Below are positions 27,631-37,500 of a stretch of DNA of 64,000 nt, piece by piece (within the stretch, counting starts at the first letter, position 1; every line of letters begins with the position of its first letter). This DNA is from Paracoccus sp. DMF-8. GTDB taxonomy: Bacteria; Pseudomonadota; Alphaproteobacteria; Rhodobacterales; Rhodobacteraceae. Under the pieces are notes generated by a model. The model saw nothing but the letters and a program-made list of their open reading frames with translations. It made no database searches and was not told the DNA's origin. The position numbers were made by a program, and so were the translations under genes. Where the stretch lies: positions 124,001 through 188,000 of the forward strand of contig NZ_JARJHL010000003.1 in assembly GCF_029309835.1 (NCBI RefSeq). Reading direction: 5' to 3'.

Positions 27631-27660
27631 TATGATATCTCACTGATATATTATTGACAA
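27631..27660 (-). promoter_or_regulatory. Promoter and overlapping operator of the hydroxylase operon
   Basis: On the minus strand, TTGTCA (27660-27655), a 17-base spacer and TATCAT (27637-27632) make a good sigma-70-type promoter about 30 bases before the start codon. An inverted repeat, arms 27631-27639 and 27645-27653 matching at seven of nine positions around TCACT, covers the -10 and spacer. A repressor bound there would block initiation. Confidence 0.6.
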
Positions 27661-27852
27661 GGTCACAGATATGGCACGCGCGCATTTTGGCGTTTCCATT
27701 TGATTTCATGTGGCTTCGTGGGGTTTCCGGCAGGTTTCATCGTCGCGCGGCACGTCCGATGCCGCGCAAGTCGGATGTTGCGAAGCCCGCCGATCTGGTG
27801 CCGAATGGCGGCAGCCAAGAACAGACCGTCACCCGACCGAAAGGGGCGTCCC

Positions 27853-29232
27853 ATGACCCAGAACGCGAATTTCCCCGGCACGCTGGCCGACCGCGATATC
27901 CGCCACCATTTCCACGCCTATACCGATGCGATCCGCCATGCCGAAGTGGGCCCGATGATCATCGAGCGCGGCGAGGGCGTGCATGTCTATGACGCCGAAG
28001 GGCGGCGCTATATCGAAGGGCTGGCCGGATTATGGAGCGTGGCGGTCGGTTTTGACGAACCCCGCCTGATCGCCGCCGCGACCGAGCAGATGAAAAAGCT
28101 GCCCTATTACCACAACTTCGCCCATCGCTCGCACGGGCCGGCGATTGAACTTGCCGACAAGCTGGTCGCCATGGCGCCCGTCCCGATGAGCAAGGTATTC
28201 TTTACCAATTCGGGTTCCGAGGCGAATGACTCGGTGCTGAAAATGATCTGGTATCGCGCCAATGCCATGGGCCAGCCGCAGCGCAAGCGGGTGATCTCGC
28301 GCAAAAAGGGCTATCACGGGGTGACGATTGCCTCCGCCAGCCTGACGGGTCTGCCGAACAATCACCGCTCGTTCGATCTGCCGCTGCCGGGCATCGCCCA
28401 TACCACCACGCCCCATTACTGGCGCGAGGGGCTGGACGGCGAAACCGAAGAAGAATTCGCCACCCGCTGCGCCAATGACCTGGAGGAACTGATCGATTCC
28501 GCAGGCCCCGACACCGTCGCGGCCTTCTGGGCGGAACCGGTCATGGGCGCGGGCGGGGTGATCGTGCCGCCGGCGACCTATTGGGACAAAATTCAGGCGG
28601 TTCTGGCGCGTCACGATATCCTGCTGATCGCGGATGAGGTGATTACCGGCTTCGGTCGCACTGGCCGGATGTTCGGGTCGGAAACCTATGGGATGCGGCC
28701 CGATGTGATGGTGCTGTCGAAACAGCTGACCTCCAGCTACATGCCGTTTTCGGCGATTGTCATGAACGAACGCTTTTACGAGCCGCTGGCGCGTGAAAGC
28801 CATGTCATCGGCACCTTTGGCCACGGCTCTACGGGCGGCGGCCACCCGGTCGGGGCGGCGGTGGCACTGGAAAACATCGCCATCATCGAGGAACGCGGCC
28901 TGGTCGACAACGCCCGGCAGGTCGGCGCGCATCTGCGCGGCAGACTGGCCGCGCTGGCCGATCATCCGCTGGTCGGCGAGGTGCGCGGCGAAGGGCTGAT
29001 TGCGGCGATTGAGTTGGTAAACGACAAGGCGACCAAATCGGTCAGCGGCGCCCCCGGCGCGCTTGGCGCGCGGTTCTTTGCCGCCGCGCTGCGCCATGGG
29101 CTGATCATCCGCAACATCGGCGACAGCATCGGCATCTGCCCGCCCCTGATCCTGACCCAATCGCAGGCGGACGAAATCGCGCAGGCCGTCGAAAACGCGC
29201 TGAGCGATGTCGCGGCGGAACTGGCGGCCTAA
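27853..29232 (+). CDS. Class III (omega) aminotransferase
   Basis: PLP enzyme of 459 residues, starting at ATG 27853 after aaagggg. Signatures are [32 protein letters not shown], the cofactor Asp in [15 protein letters not shown] and the PLP Lys in [13 protein letters not shown]. The sequence resembles the omega-amino acid/beta-alanine:pyruvate aminotransferase group. It diverges from the hydroxylase operon, sharing its 250-base control region, and precedes the malonate genes; beta-alanine transamination would give malonate semialdehyde, which is a tempting but unproven link. A primary amine made after hydroxylase/ADH action is the other option. Confidence 0.92.
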   Translation: MTQNANFPGTLADRDIRHHFHAYTDAIRHAEVGPMIIERGEGVHVYDAEGRRYIEGLAGLWSVAVGFDEPRLIAAATEQMKKLPYYHNFAHRSHGPAIELADKLVAMAPVPMSKVFFTNSGSEANDSVLKMIWYRANAMGQPQRKRVISRKKGYHGVTIASASLTGLPNNHRSFDLPLPGIAHTTTPHYWREGLDGETEEEFATRCANDLEELIDSAGPDTVAAFWAEPVMGAGGVIVPPATYWDKIQAVLARHDILLIADEVITGFGRTGRMFGSETYGMRPDVMVLSKQLTSSYMPFSAIVMNERFYEPLARESHVIGTFGHGSTGGGHPVGAAVALENIAIIEERGLVDNARQVGAHLRGRLAALADHPLVGEVRGEGLIAAIELVNDKATKSVSGAPGALGARFFAAALRHGLIIRNIGDSIGICPPLILTQSQADEIAQAVENALSDVAAELAA

Positions 29233-29885
29233 TCCGTCTGGCGCAGGGCGGCGACCATATCGTGAAAACGGTCGCCCTGCACGATGACATGCGCGCGCAA
29301 CACGCGGGCGGTTTCTTCGGGATCGCCCGCGCGGATTGCCGCAACTACCTGATCATGTTCCTGAAAGGACCGCATCATCCGGTTGTGAACATGCAGTTGC
29401 ATCCGCCGGTAAGGTTGCAGGATCGCATGCAGCCGCGCCGCCTCGCCCATCAGAAAGGCGTTATGCGTGGCGCGGTAGATGCAGTGGTGAAAAACCGAAT
29501 TGGCCTGATAATAGGCCTGCGCATTGCCCGCCTGCACCTGCGCGCGGCATGCCTCATGCGCGGTTTCCAGATCGGCCAGTTCATCGGCGGTGATGCGGCG
29601 CGCGGCCAGACGGCCGCAGCTTGCCTCCATCTCGGCCATGGCCTCGAAACGTTCGGCCAGTTCCTCGGCCGTCCAGGATGTGACGAAGGTGCCGCGCTTG
29701 GGCTGGACGCGGACGAAACCCGAGGCTTCCAACTGGTGCAGCGCCTCGCGTACCGGGGTGCGGGAGCAGTTGAATTCGGCCTCGATCGCCTCGGGGTCCA
29801 ACTGGGCGCCGGGCGCGTGATCGCCCCGGACGATCGCATCCTCCAGCGCATTCCTGATGCGCAGCGCGGTCGGAATTCTGGCCAT
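29229..29885 (-). CDS. matR: GntR-family regulator of malonate catabolism
   Basis: FCD-type GntR regulator of 218 residues with winged helix [21 protein letters not shown] at about 30-50 and a C-terminal helical effector domain with likely metal ligands in [14 protein letters not shown] and [12 protein letters not shown]. It diverges from matC-matA-matB, the position of MatR in rhizobial mat loci, where it represses the operon until malonate or malonyl-CoA is present. Its stop overlaps that of the convergent aminotransferase by four bases. Confidence 0.88.
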   Translation of the reverse strand: MARIPTALRIRNALEDAIVRGDHAPGAQLDPEAIEAEFNCSRTPVREALHQLEASGFVRVQPKRGTFVTSWTAEELAERFEAMAEMEASCGRLAARRITADELADLETAHEACRAQVQAGNAQAYYQANSVFHHCIYRATHNAFLMGEAARLHAILQPYRRMQLHVHNRMMRSFQEHDQVVAAIRAGDPEETARVLRAHVIVQGDRFHDMVAALRQTD

Positions 29886-29947
29886 CTGCCCACTTTCCCC
29901 TAGGTCCTGACAGGATAGATCCGGCGTTCTGATTTATCCATGCCAAA

Positions 29948-29960
29948 GTATGATATATAC
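29948..29960. promoter_or_regulatory. MatR operator candidate before matC
   Basis: GTATGATATATAC has GTAT/ATAC arms around a five-base centre and lies midway between matR and matC. It shares TATGATAT with the hydroxylase operator. Binding by MatR is inferred from position only. Confidence 0.4.
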
Positions 29961-30071
29961 AACAAGGCAATCCAAAAGTATAACGCAAGGGAAGATTCGC
30001 GAACCTGGAGGAGGGACGCGGATCCGACCCGCCATCCCCGGCAGGAGTTCTGCAAGGAAGAGGAGCCGCGC

Positions 30072-31454
30072 ATGACCCCACATCTGATATCCATCTACGC
30101 ATTGGTCGCGATGTTCGTCGTCGCCACCATCTGGCCGATCAACATGGGCGTTCTGGCCTTTGTCGGCGCCTTTCTGGTTGGCACGCTGCTGGCCGCACAG
30201 ACCACCAAAGACATCATCGGCGGCTTTCCCAGTGGGTTGTTCCTGACCCTTGTCGGGATCACCTGGCTGTTCGCACTGGCCCAGAACAACGGCACCATCG
30301 ACTGGCTGGTGCGCATGGCCGTGCGCGCCGTCAAGGGCCGCATCGGGGCGATTCCGTGGATCATGTTCGGGATTTCGGCTCTCTTGACCTCGGTCGGCGC
30401 GGTCAGCCCCGGCGCGGTCGCCATCGTCGCGCCCATCGCGCTCGGCTTTGCCTTTCGCTACCATATCTCGCCCATGCTGATGGGGATGATGGTCGTTCAC
30501 GGCGCGCAGGCCGGGGGCTTTTCGCCGATCAGCATCTATGGCGGCATCACCAATGGCGTCGTCGCCAAGGCGGGCCTGCCGCTCAGCCCGATGACGACCT
30601 TTGCCGCCAGTTTCGCCGTCAATGCGACGGTCGCGCTGATCCTGTTCATCCTGCTGGGCGGGCGCAAGCTGATGCAGGCGCGCATGGAAACCGCCGCACC
30701 GGTCAACGTCCCGCATATCGAAATCGCCCGCGCCGCGACCGGCCCGCAGATCTTTGGCGACAGCGAGGCACAGGCGCTGAGCGGCCGCATCGCCAAGGAA
30801 GGCGGCGGTTCGTCGAACAAGCTGGTCGCCGAGGTCGAGGAAGGCAACGAACCCGACGGCAACCTGTATCAGGTCTTTACCCTCGCCTCGCTGGCGCTGC
30901 TGGCGGTGCTGGTGCTGGCCTTCAAACTGGACATCGGTCTGGTCGCGCTGACCATCGGTCTGGGGCTGGCGCTGTGGAACCCGACCATGCAGAAACGCGC
31001 CATGGCTCAGGTCGCTTGGCCCGAGGTCATGCTGATCACCGGCGTATCCACCTATGTCGCCGTGCTGGAGGCGATGGGCACCATCGACTTTGTCGGCGAC
31101 AGCGTGGCGAACCTTGGCTCTCCGTTGACGGCGGCGCTGCTGCTGTTCTTCATCGGGGCGGTGGTGTCGGCCTTCGCGTCCTCGACCGCGGTGCTGGGTT
31201 CGCTGATCCCGCTGGCCGTGCCCTTCCTGCAAGGCGACAGCGGCGTCAGCGCCATCGGCTTCATCGCCGGCATGGCCGTTGCCTCGACCATCGTCGATGT
31301 CAGCCCGTTTTCAACCAATGGCGCGCTGGTTCTGGCCAACTCGCAGGGTGTGGACAGGGATGCGTTCTTCCGCAAACTGCTGGGCTATGGGGCGCTGGTC
31401 ACCATCGTCGCGCCCGTCATCCTGTGGCTGATCTTCATCGTGGTGCCGGGTTGA
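30072..31454 (+). CDS. matC: Malonate carrier, MatC family
   Basis: Inner-membrane dicarboxylate carrier of 460 residues, starting at ATG 30072 after a gaggag site. At least ten hydrophobic segments are present. The N-terminal MatC domain (ISIYALVAMFVVATIWPINM, NGTIDWLVRMAVRAVKGRIG) and the paired helical-hairpin segments GAVSPGAVAIVAPIALGFAF and STIVDVSPFSTNGALVLANS are typical of this carrier group. It is followed by matA and matB with short gaps, forming the uptake step of a malonate operon. Confidence 0.92.
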   Translation: MTPHLISIYALVAMFVVATIWPINMGVLAFVGAFLVGTLLAAQTTKDIIGGFPSGLFLTLVGITWLFALAQNNGTIDWLVRMAVRAVKGRIGAIPWIMFGISALLTSVGAVSPGAVAIVAPIALGFAFRYHISPMLMGMMVVHGAQAGGFSPISIYGGITNGVVAKAGLPLSPMTTFAASFAVNATVALILFILLGGRKLMQARMETAAPVNVPHIEIARAATGPQIFGDSEAQALSGRIAKEGGGSSNKLVAEVEEGNEPDGNLYQVFTLASLALLAVLVLAFKLDIGLVALTIGLGLALWNPTMQKRAMAQVAWPEVMLITGVSTYVAVLEAMGTIDFVGDSVANLGSPLTAALLLFFIGAVVSAFASSTAVLGSLIPLAVPFLQGDSGVSAIGFIAGMAVASTIVDVSPFSTNGALVLANSQGVDRDAFFRKLLGYGALVTIVAPVILWLIFIVVPG

Positions 31455-31495
31455 TCCCGGCGCTGCCTTTCCCCTGAAAACTAAGGAGCAATCCG

Positions 31496-32894
31496 ATGCC
31501 AAGGACGGAACAGGTTTCACGAAACAGCGCCTCGGCCCTGCTGGGCGATCTGCTGGAATCGCTGACGGATCGCGGCCGCCGCCTGCTGGGGCGGCAGGGC
31601 GCGGAGCAGCCCCGCCCCCGAGGCGCCGGACCTGTCCGAACTGGCGCTGGCACTGCTGTCGCGGCGGGGCGAGGCCTCGGGCGTGGCGCTGTCGCAGGGC
31701 CTGCTGGCCGCGCTGGATGCGGCCAGCCCGGCGGCGCGGCTGGAGTTCCTGCAGGCGCTGGCCGACCGCTTTGGCCCCGACCCCAAGGCGGTCGGCCCCG
31801 CCCTGACCCGCGCCACCAAGAACCCCGACGACACCGACGCCATCGAGGCGCTGCATGTCGCCGCCGAACCGCGCCGGCAGGAATTGCTGCGCCGGCTGAA
31901 CCTGTCGCGGGGCGGCACCGCCGCCCTGATCCGCCTGCGCGAGGAACTGTTGCGCCATCTGCGCGACACGCCATCCCTGCGTCGGGTCGACGCCGATTTT
32001 TCGCATCTGTTCGGGTCGTGGTTCAATCGCGGCTTTCTGAGCCTGCGCCATATCGACTGGTCCACCCCCGCGAATATCCTTGAGAAAATCATCCGTTACG
32101 AGGCCGTCCACGCCATCCAAAGCTGGGACGATCTGCGCAACCGGCTGCAACCGACGGACCGGCGCTGTTACGGCTTTTTCCACCCCCAGCTTGCCGATGA
32201 ACCGCTGATCTTTGTCGAGGTCGCGCTGACCGATCACATCCCCGGCGAGGTCGCCTCGCTCCTGGATCTGACGCGCCAGCCGATTGACGCCGATCAGGCC
32301 AGCACGGCGGTCTTCTATTCGATTTCCAACACGCAGCGCGGCTTGGCGGGCGTCTCCTTCGGCAATTTCCTGATCAAGCAGGTGGTCGAGGAACTGAAGG
32401 CCGAACTGCCCAATATCAAGACCTTCGTCACCCTGTCCCCGGTGCCGGGCTTTGCCGCATGGCTGGCCGATCAGCGCGCGGCTGGCGATCAGGGCCTGCT
32501 GCCCGCCGATCTTCGCGACAGCCTGACGGCGCTGGACCAGCCCGGCTGGCACGGCGATCCCGACCGGGCCGAGGCGCTGCGCGCCCCCTTCATGGCCGCC
32601 GCCGCGATCTATTTCCTGCGCGCCCGCGACCGCAAGGGCCGCGCCGTCGATCCCGTGGCGCGTTTCCATCTGGGCAATGGCGCACGGCTGGAACGGCTGA
32701 ACTATCTGGGCGATATTTCCCCGAACGGGATGAAGCAATCGCATGGGCTGATGGTGAACTACCTTTACGATCTGGACCGGATCGAGGCGAACCACGAAGC
32801 ATTCGCCGAACGCGGCATCACCGCCGCCGCCGGTCAGGTCGAACGCCTGCTGCCGCCCGCCGCCCCCAATTCCGCCGTCCCCGCAACCTCTTGA
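31496..32894 (+). CDS. matA: Malonyl-CoA decarboxylase (frameshifted)
   Basis: Converts malonyl-CoA to acetyl-CoA and CO2. The start at 31496 (MPRTEQVSRNSASALLGDLLESLTD) is preceded by aaggag. The frame changes in the C-rich stretch near 31606-31618, after which APEAPDLSELALALLSRRGE and the whole catalytic part follow in a second frame. That part includes FSHLFGSWFNRGFL, HIDWSTPANILEKII, the acetyltransferase-like SISNTQRGLAGVSFGNFLIK and NYLYDLDRIEANHE. Restored length is about 466 residues, as in rhizobial MatA. One extra base fits a homopolymer error. Confidence 0.88.
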
Positions 32895-32924
32895 TCGCGC
32901 ATCGTAAACCGGAGCCTCTTTGCC

Positions 32925-34448
32925 ATGAGTGACCACATCAGCGAAAACCTTTTCGACCTGTTCACCCGCGATCTGGCGGATCTGTCGGCGACCGTCATCG
33001 AAACCCCGCAAGGCCAGCGGATCAGCTATGGCGACCTGATCGTGCTGACCGGGCAGATGGCCAATGCGCTGGCCGGTCTGGGCCTGAAACCGGGCGACCG
33101 CGTCGCCGCTCAGGTCGAAAAATCGGTGCAGGCGCTGATCCTGTATCTGGCGACGGTGCGGGCGGGCAGGGTCTTTCTGCCGCTGAACACCGGCTATACG
33201 CCCACCGAGATCGACTATTTCGTGGGTGACGCCGAACCCGCGATCTTCGTCTGCGACCCGGCTGCTGCGGCCGATCTGCAAGCCACCGCCGACCGCGCGG
33301 GCGCGCGGCTGGTCACGCTGGATGCAGCGGGCCGGGGCAGCCTGACCGATGCCGCTGCGGCAGCCAGCCCCGATTTCGCGACCGTCCCGCGCCAAGGCGA
33401 TGATCTGGCCGCGCTGCTTTATACTTCGGGGACGACGGGGCGGTCCAAGGGCGCGATGCTGACCCATGGCAATCTGGTGTCGAACACGCTGGCCCTGCGT
33501 CAGGCATGGCGTTACAGCGCGGATGACGTGCTGATCCACGCCCTGCCGATCTTTCACACGCATGGGCTGTTCGTTGCGACGAATATCACGCTGTTTTCCG
33601 GCGCCTCGATGATTTTCCTGCCGAAGTTCGACGGCGGGCAGGTCATGGATCTGATGCCGCGCGCCACCGTCCTGATGGGGGTTCCGACCTTTTACACCCG
33701 GCTGTTGCAGGACGCGCGGCTGGACCGCGACGCGACGGCGGGGATGCGGCTGTTCGTGTCAGGATCCGCGCCCCTGCTGGCGGAAACGCATCGCGAATGG
33801 CAGGCGCGCACCGGCCACGCGATCCTTGAACGCTATGGCATGACCGAAACCAACATGAACAGCTCGAACCCCTATGACGGCGACCGCATCGCAGGCACCG
33901 TGGGCCTGCCGCTGCCGGGGGTCGAAATCATCGTGACCGACCCCGAAACCGGCGCGGAACTGGCGCAGGATGAAATCGGCATGGTCGAGGTGCGCGGCCC
34001 GAACGTCTTTCAGGGCTATTGGCGGATGCCGGAAAAAACCGCCGCCGAGCTGCGCGACAACGGTTTCTTCATCACCGGCGACCTTGGGAAAATCGACCCG
34101 CGCGGCTATCTGCATATCGTCGGGCGCGGCAAGGACCTGATCATCACCGGGGGCTACAACGTCTATCCCAAGGAAATCGAAACCGAAATCGACGCCATCG
34201 ACGGCGTTGTCGAAAGCGCGGTGATCGGCCTGCCGCATGGCGATTTCGGCGAGGCGGTGACAGCCGTCGTCGTGCCCGCCGCCGGGGCCGATCTGTCGGA
34301 AAGCGCGATCCTGTCGGCCCTGTCGGGACGGCTGGCCAAGTTCAAGCAACCCAAGCGCGTGATCTTTGCCCCCGAACTGCCGCGCAACACCATGGGCAAG
34401 GTCCAGAAGAACCTGCTGCGCGCCGAACATGACGCGCTGTTTCGCTGA
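32925..34448 (+). CDS. matB: Malonyl-CoA synthetase
   Basis: ANL-superfamily ligase of 507 residues that makes malonyl-CoA from malonate, ATP and CoA. The ATP-binding loop is LLYTSGTTGRSKGAMLTHGN at about 163-182, followed by ERYGMTETNMNSSNPYDGDR, and the hinge region ITGDLGKIDPRGYLHIVGRG with the C-terminal catalytic lysine in PRNTMGKVQKNLLR. Context (matC, matA upstream) supports malonate over other short acids. A strong terminator follows directly. Confidence 0.94.
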   Translation: MSDHISENLFDLFTRDLADLSATVIETPQGQRISYGDLIVLTGQMANALAGLGLKPGDRVAAQVEKSVQALILYLATVRAGRVFLPLNTGYTPTEIDYFVGDAEPAIFVCDPAAAADLQATADRAGARLVTLDAAGRGSLTDAAAAASPDFATVPRQGDDLAALLYTSGTTGRSKGAMLTHGNLVSNTLALRQAWRYSADDVLIHALPIFHTHGLFVATNITLFSGASMIFLPKFDGGQVMDLMPRATVLMGVPTFYTRLLQDARLDRDATAGMRLFVSGSAPLLAETHREWQARTGHAILERYGMTETNMNSSNPYDGDRIAGTVGLPLPGVEIIVTDPETGAELAQDEIGMVEVRGPNVFQGYWRMPEKTAAELRDNGFFITGDLGKIDPRGYLHIVGRGKDLIITGGYNVYPKEIETEIDAIDGVVESAVIGLPHGDFGEAVTAVVVPAAGADLSESAILSALSGRLAKFKQPKRVIFAPELPRNTMGKVQKNLLRAEHDALFR

Positions 34449-34451
34449 CTG

Positions 34452-34478
34452 AAAGGGGCGCCGTTTGGGCGCCCCTTT
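34452..34478 (+). terminator. Bidirectional terminator between matB and putA
   Basis: Perfect 11-bp stem (AAAGGGGCGCC, 34452-34462, and its complement at 34468-34478) with a five-base loop, A-rich on one side and T-rich on the other. It lies three bases after the matB stop and about 105 bases from the convergent putA stop. Confidence 0.85.
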
Positions 34479-34583
34479 CCCCTACAGCGTTTCGGCAATC
34501 CGTTGAAGCGCCAATATGCTGTAGGCTTTTGTTTTTGCGCATTTTCGGACGCCAATCCGGCATCCGCTTTTGCTGAAAATGCT

Positions 34584-37500
34584 TTACCCCGCCAGCAGCG
34601 CGGCATTGCCGCCCGCCGCTGTCGTATCGACGCACAGGTGGCGTTCATGGGCGACATGGGCCTGATCGGGCATGGCGGTGATCAGCGGCACAATCGGCCC
34701 TTCGCGCGCGGCCAGTGCCTTGGCGATGGCACGGCCCTGCGCGTCCTCTCCCCACCAGATCGCCGCTGAAAAGCCGCGCAGCTTGCGCAACGCGTCGGCG
34801 GTCAGCACGCCGGGGACAGGAACCGCATTCCCGCCCAGATCCGTCACCGCCTGAACCTGCGCCGCGACCGCCGCCTTGCCCGGCCCAAGACACAGGATCG
34901 GCGGGCGGCTGTGCAGGGACAGGCTGTTCAGCTCTCCGGTCGGGCCGGGCATAAGGATTTGGGGCATGAGGGTTTGGGGCATGAGGGTTTCGGACAGTCG
35001 CGTTTCCTGCGCCGCATCAAGGCTGGCCGCCAGCGCATCCGCATCGGCATTGCCCTGTGCCGCGCCCGGCTGCGCGACGGGGGCGGCGGGGGCATGGAAA
35101 CGGTTGACATAGAATGGCCCGCCCGCCTTGGGGCCGGTTCCGGAAAGCCCTTCGCCGCCAAAGGGCTGGCTGCCGACGACCGCGCCGATCTGGTTGCGGT
35201 TGACGTAGATGTTGCCGGCATGGATCGCCTCGGAAACATGCTGGACGCGGCTGTCGATACGGGTGTGCAGGCCAAAGGTCAGGCCATAGCCGCGCGCATT
35301 GATCGCCGCGATCACCCGGTCGATCTTCCCCGCGGGGAAGGTCGCGACATGCAGCACGGGGCCAAAGATCTCACGCTCCAGATCCTCGATCCCGCTGACC
35401 TGCAACAGGGTCGGCGCGATAAAATACCCCTGATCCGGGGCGGCCACCTGATGCAGCAGCCGGGCGCGGCTCTGGTGGATGTAATCGGTGATGGCATGGC
35501 GCGCCTTTTGGTCGATCACCGACCCGACATCGGTGGCCAGATCCCAGGGGTCGCCGACGCGCAATTCATCCATCGCGCCCTTGATCATCCGGATCAGATG
35601 CGGGGCAATGTCGTCCTGCACATAGAGACAGCGCAGCGCCGAACAGCGTTGCCCCGCCGACCGAAAGGCCGAGGCAACGATATCGCGCACCGCCTGTTCG
35701 GGCAGCGCCGTCGAATCCACGATCATCGCATTCAGCCCGCCGGTTTCCGCGATCAAGGGCGTGCCGGGAGCCAGGTTTTCGGCCATATTGCGCGCAATCG
35801 CCTGCGCCGTCGCGGTCGAGCCGGTGAACACCACGCCCCCGATGCGCGGATCGCCCGTAATCGCATTGCCGACGACCGCGCCATGCCCGGTCAGCAGTTG
35901 CAGCGCCGTGACCGGCACGCCCGCCTGATGCAGCAGCCGCACCCCAAGCGCCGCGATCAGCGGCGTGGTTTCGGCCGGTTTCGCCAGCACCGCATTCCCC
36001 GCGACCAGCGCCGCCGCAATCTGGCCGGTAAAGATCGCAAGGGGAAAATTCCACGGGCTGATCGCCGTCACGATCCCGCGCGGGGGGCGCGGGTCCGATT
36101 GGCCTTCGGTCGCGTAATAGCGCAGGAAATCGACCGCCTCGCGCAGTTCGCCGACGGCATCGGGCAGGGTCTTGCCCGCCTCTTGCGCAAGCAGGCCAAA
36201 TATCTCGCCCGCATGGGTTTCATACAGATCGGCGGCGCGGCGCAGCACGTCGGCGCGTTCGGCGGCGGGCGCATCCCAGGGGCGGGCGGCGTCGATGGCG
36301 CGGGTGACGGATTTGGGATCGGCCATGACGACCTGCGCGATCGCCTGCCCCGTGGCGGGGTTTTCGACCGGCTCGGCCACGCCTGACACGGCCGCCGCCA
36401 TGATCGGCCCCGCCTCTGGCAGGGCCTCGTCTGGCGAGGCCCCATCTGGCAGGATCTCGTCGCGGGACGCAAAAATGCCGGCCAATGTGCCCGTATCGCT
36501 GAGGTCAAAGCCCTGCGAATTGACCCGGCCCGTGCCAAAGATATCCGCAGGCTGGCGCAGCGCCGCCGGGGCGCGGGCGGGCGACAGCGCGGCAAAGGGA
36601 TCCTGCGCCACATCTTCGGGGGGGACGGATTCATCGACGATCTGATGCACGAAACTGCTGTTCGCGCCGTTTTCCAGCAGGCGGCGGACCAGATAGGCCA
36701 GCAGATCGCGATGCGCCCCGACCGGGGCATAGATGCGGCAGCGGCCATTCGTTTCGCGCAGCACGATGTCATGCAGACGCTCGCCCATGCCATGCAGGCG
36801 CTGGAATTCGTAGTCGATGCCCGGCGCATGGGTCTGGACCATTTCCAGCACGGCGGCGACGGTCTGGGCGTTATGGGTCGCGAATTGCGGGTAAATCCGA
36901 TCCGCGTAGCCGATCAGCTTGCGGGCATGGGCGATATAGCTGACATCGGTCGCGGTCTTGCTGGTGAACAGCGGGAAACCCGGCAGCCCCTCGACCTGCG
37001 CGCGCTTGATTTCCGTGTCCCAATAGGCGCCCTTGACCAGCCGCACCATGATGCGGCGATCCAGCCGCGTGGCCAGCGCGTGCAGCCAGTCGATCACCGC
37101 GCCAGCGCGCTTGCCATAGGCCTGCACCACCACCCCGAACCCGTCCCATCCGGCCAGCGAGGGGTCGGACAGCACCGCCTCGATCACCTTCAGGGACAGC
37201 ACCAGCCGGTCCTGTTCCTCGGCGTCGATGTTCATGCCCATATTCGCGGCCCTGGCTGCCTGCGCCAGCCGCAGCACCACCGGCACCAGTTCGGCCATGA
37301 CGCGGCTTTCCTGCGCGACCTCGTATCGCGGATGCAGCGCCGACAGCTTGATCGAGATGCCGGGGTTCATCTGGACCGAACCCTTGTCGCAGGCCCCCGC
37401 AATCGCCGCGATGGCATCGGCATAATCGCGGGCATAACGCGCGGCGTCGGCGCCCGTCATCGCCGCTTCGCCCAGCATGTCATAGCTGTAGGTAAAGCCC

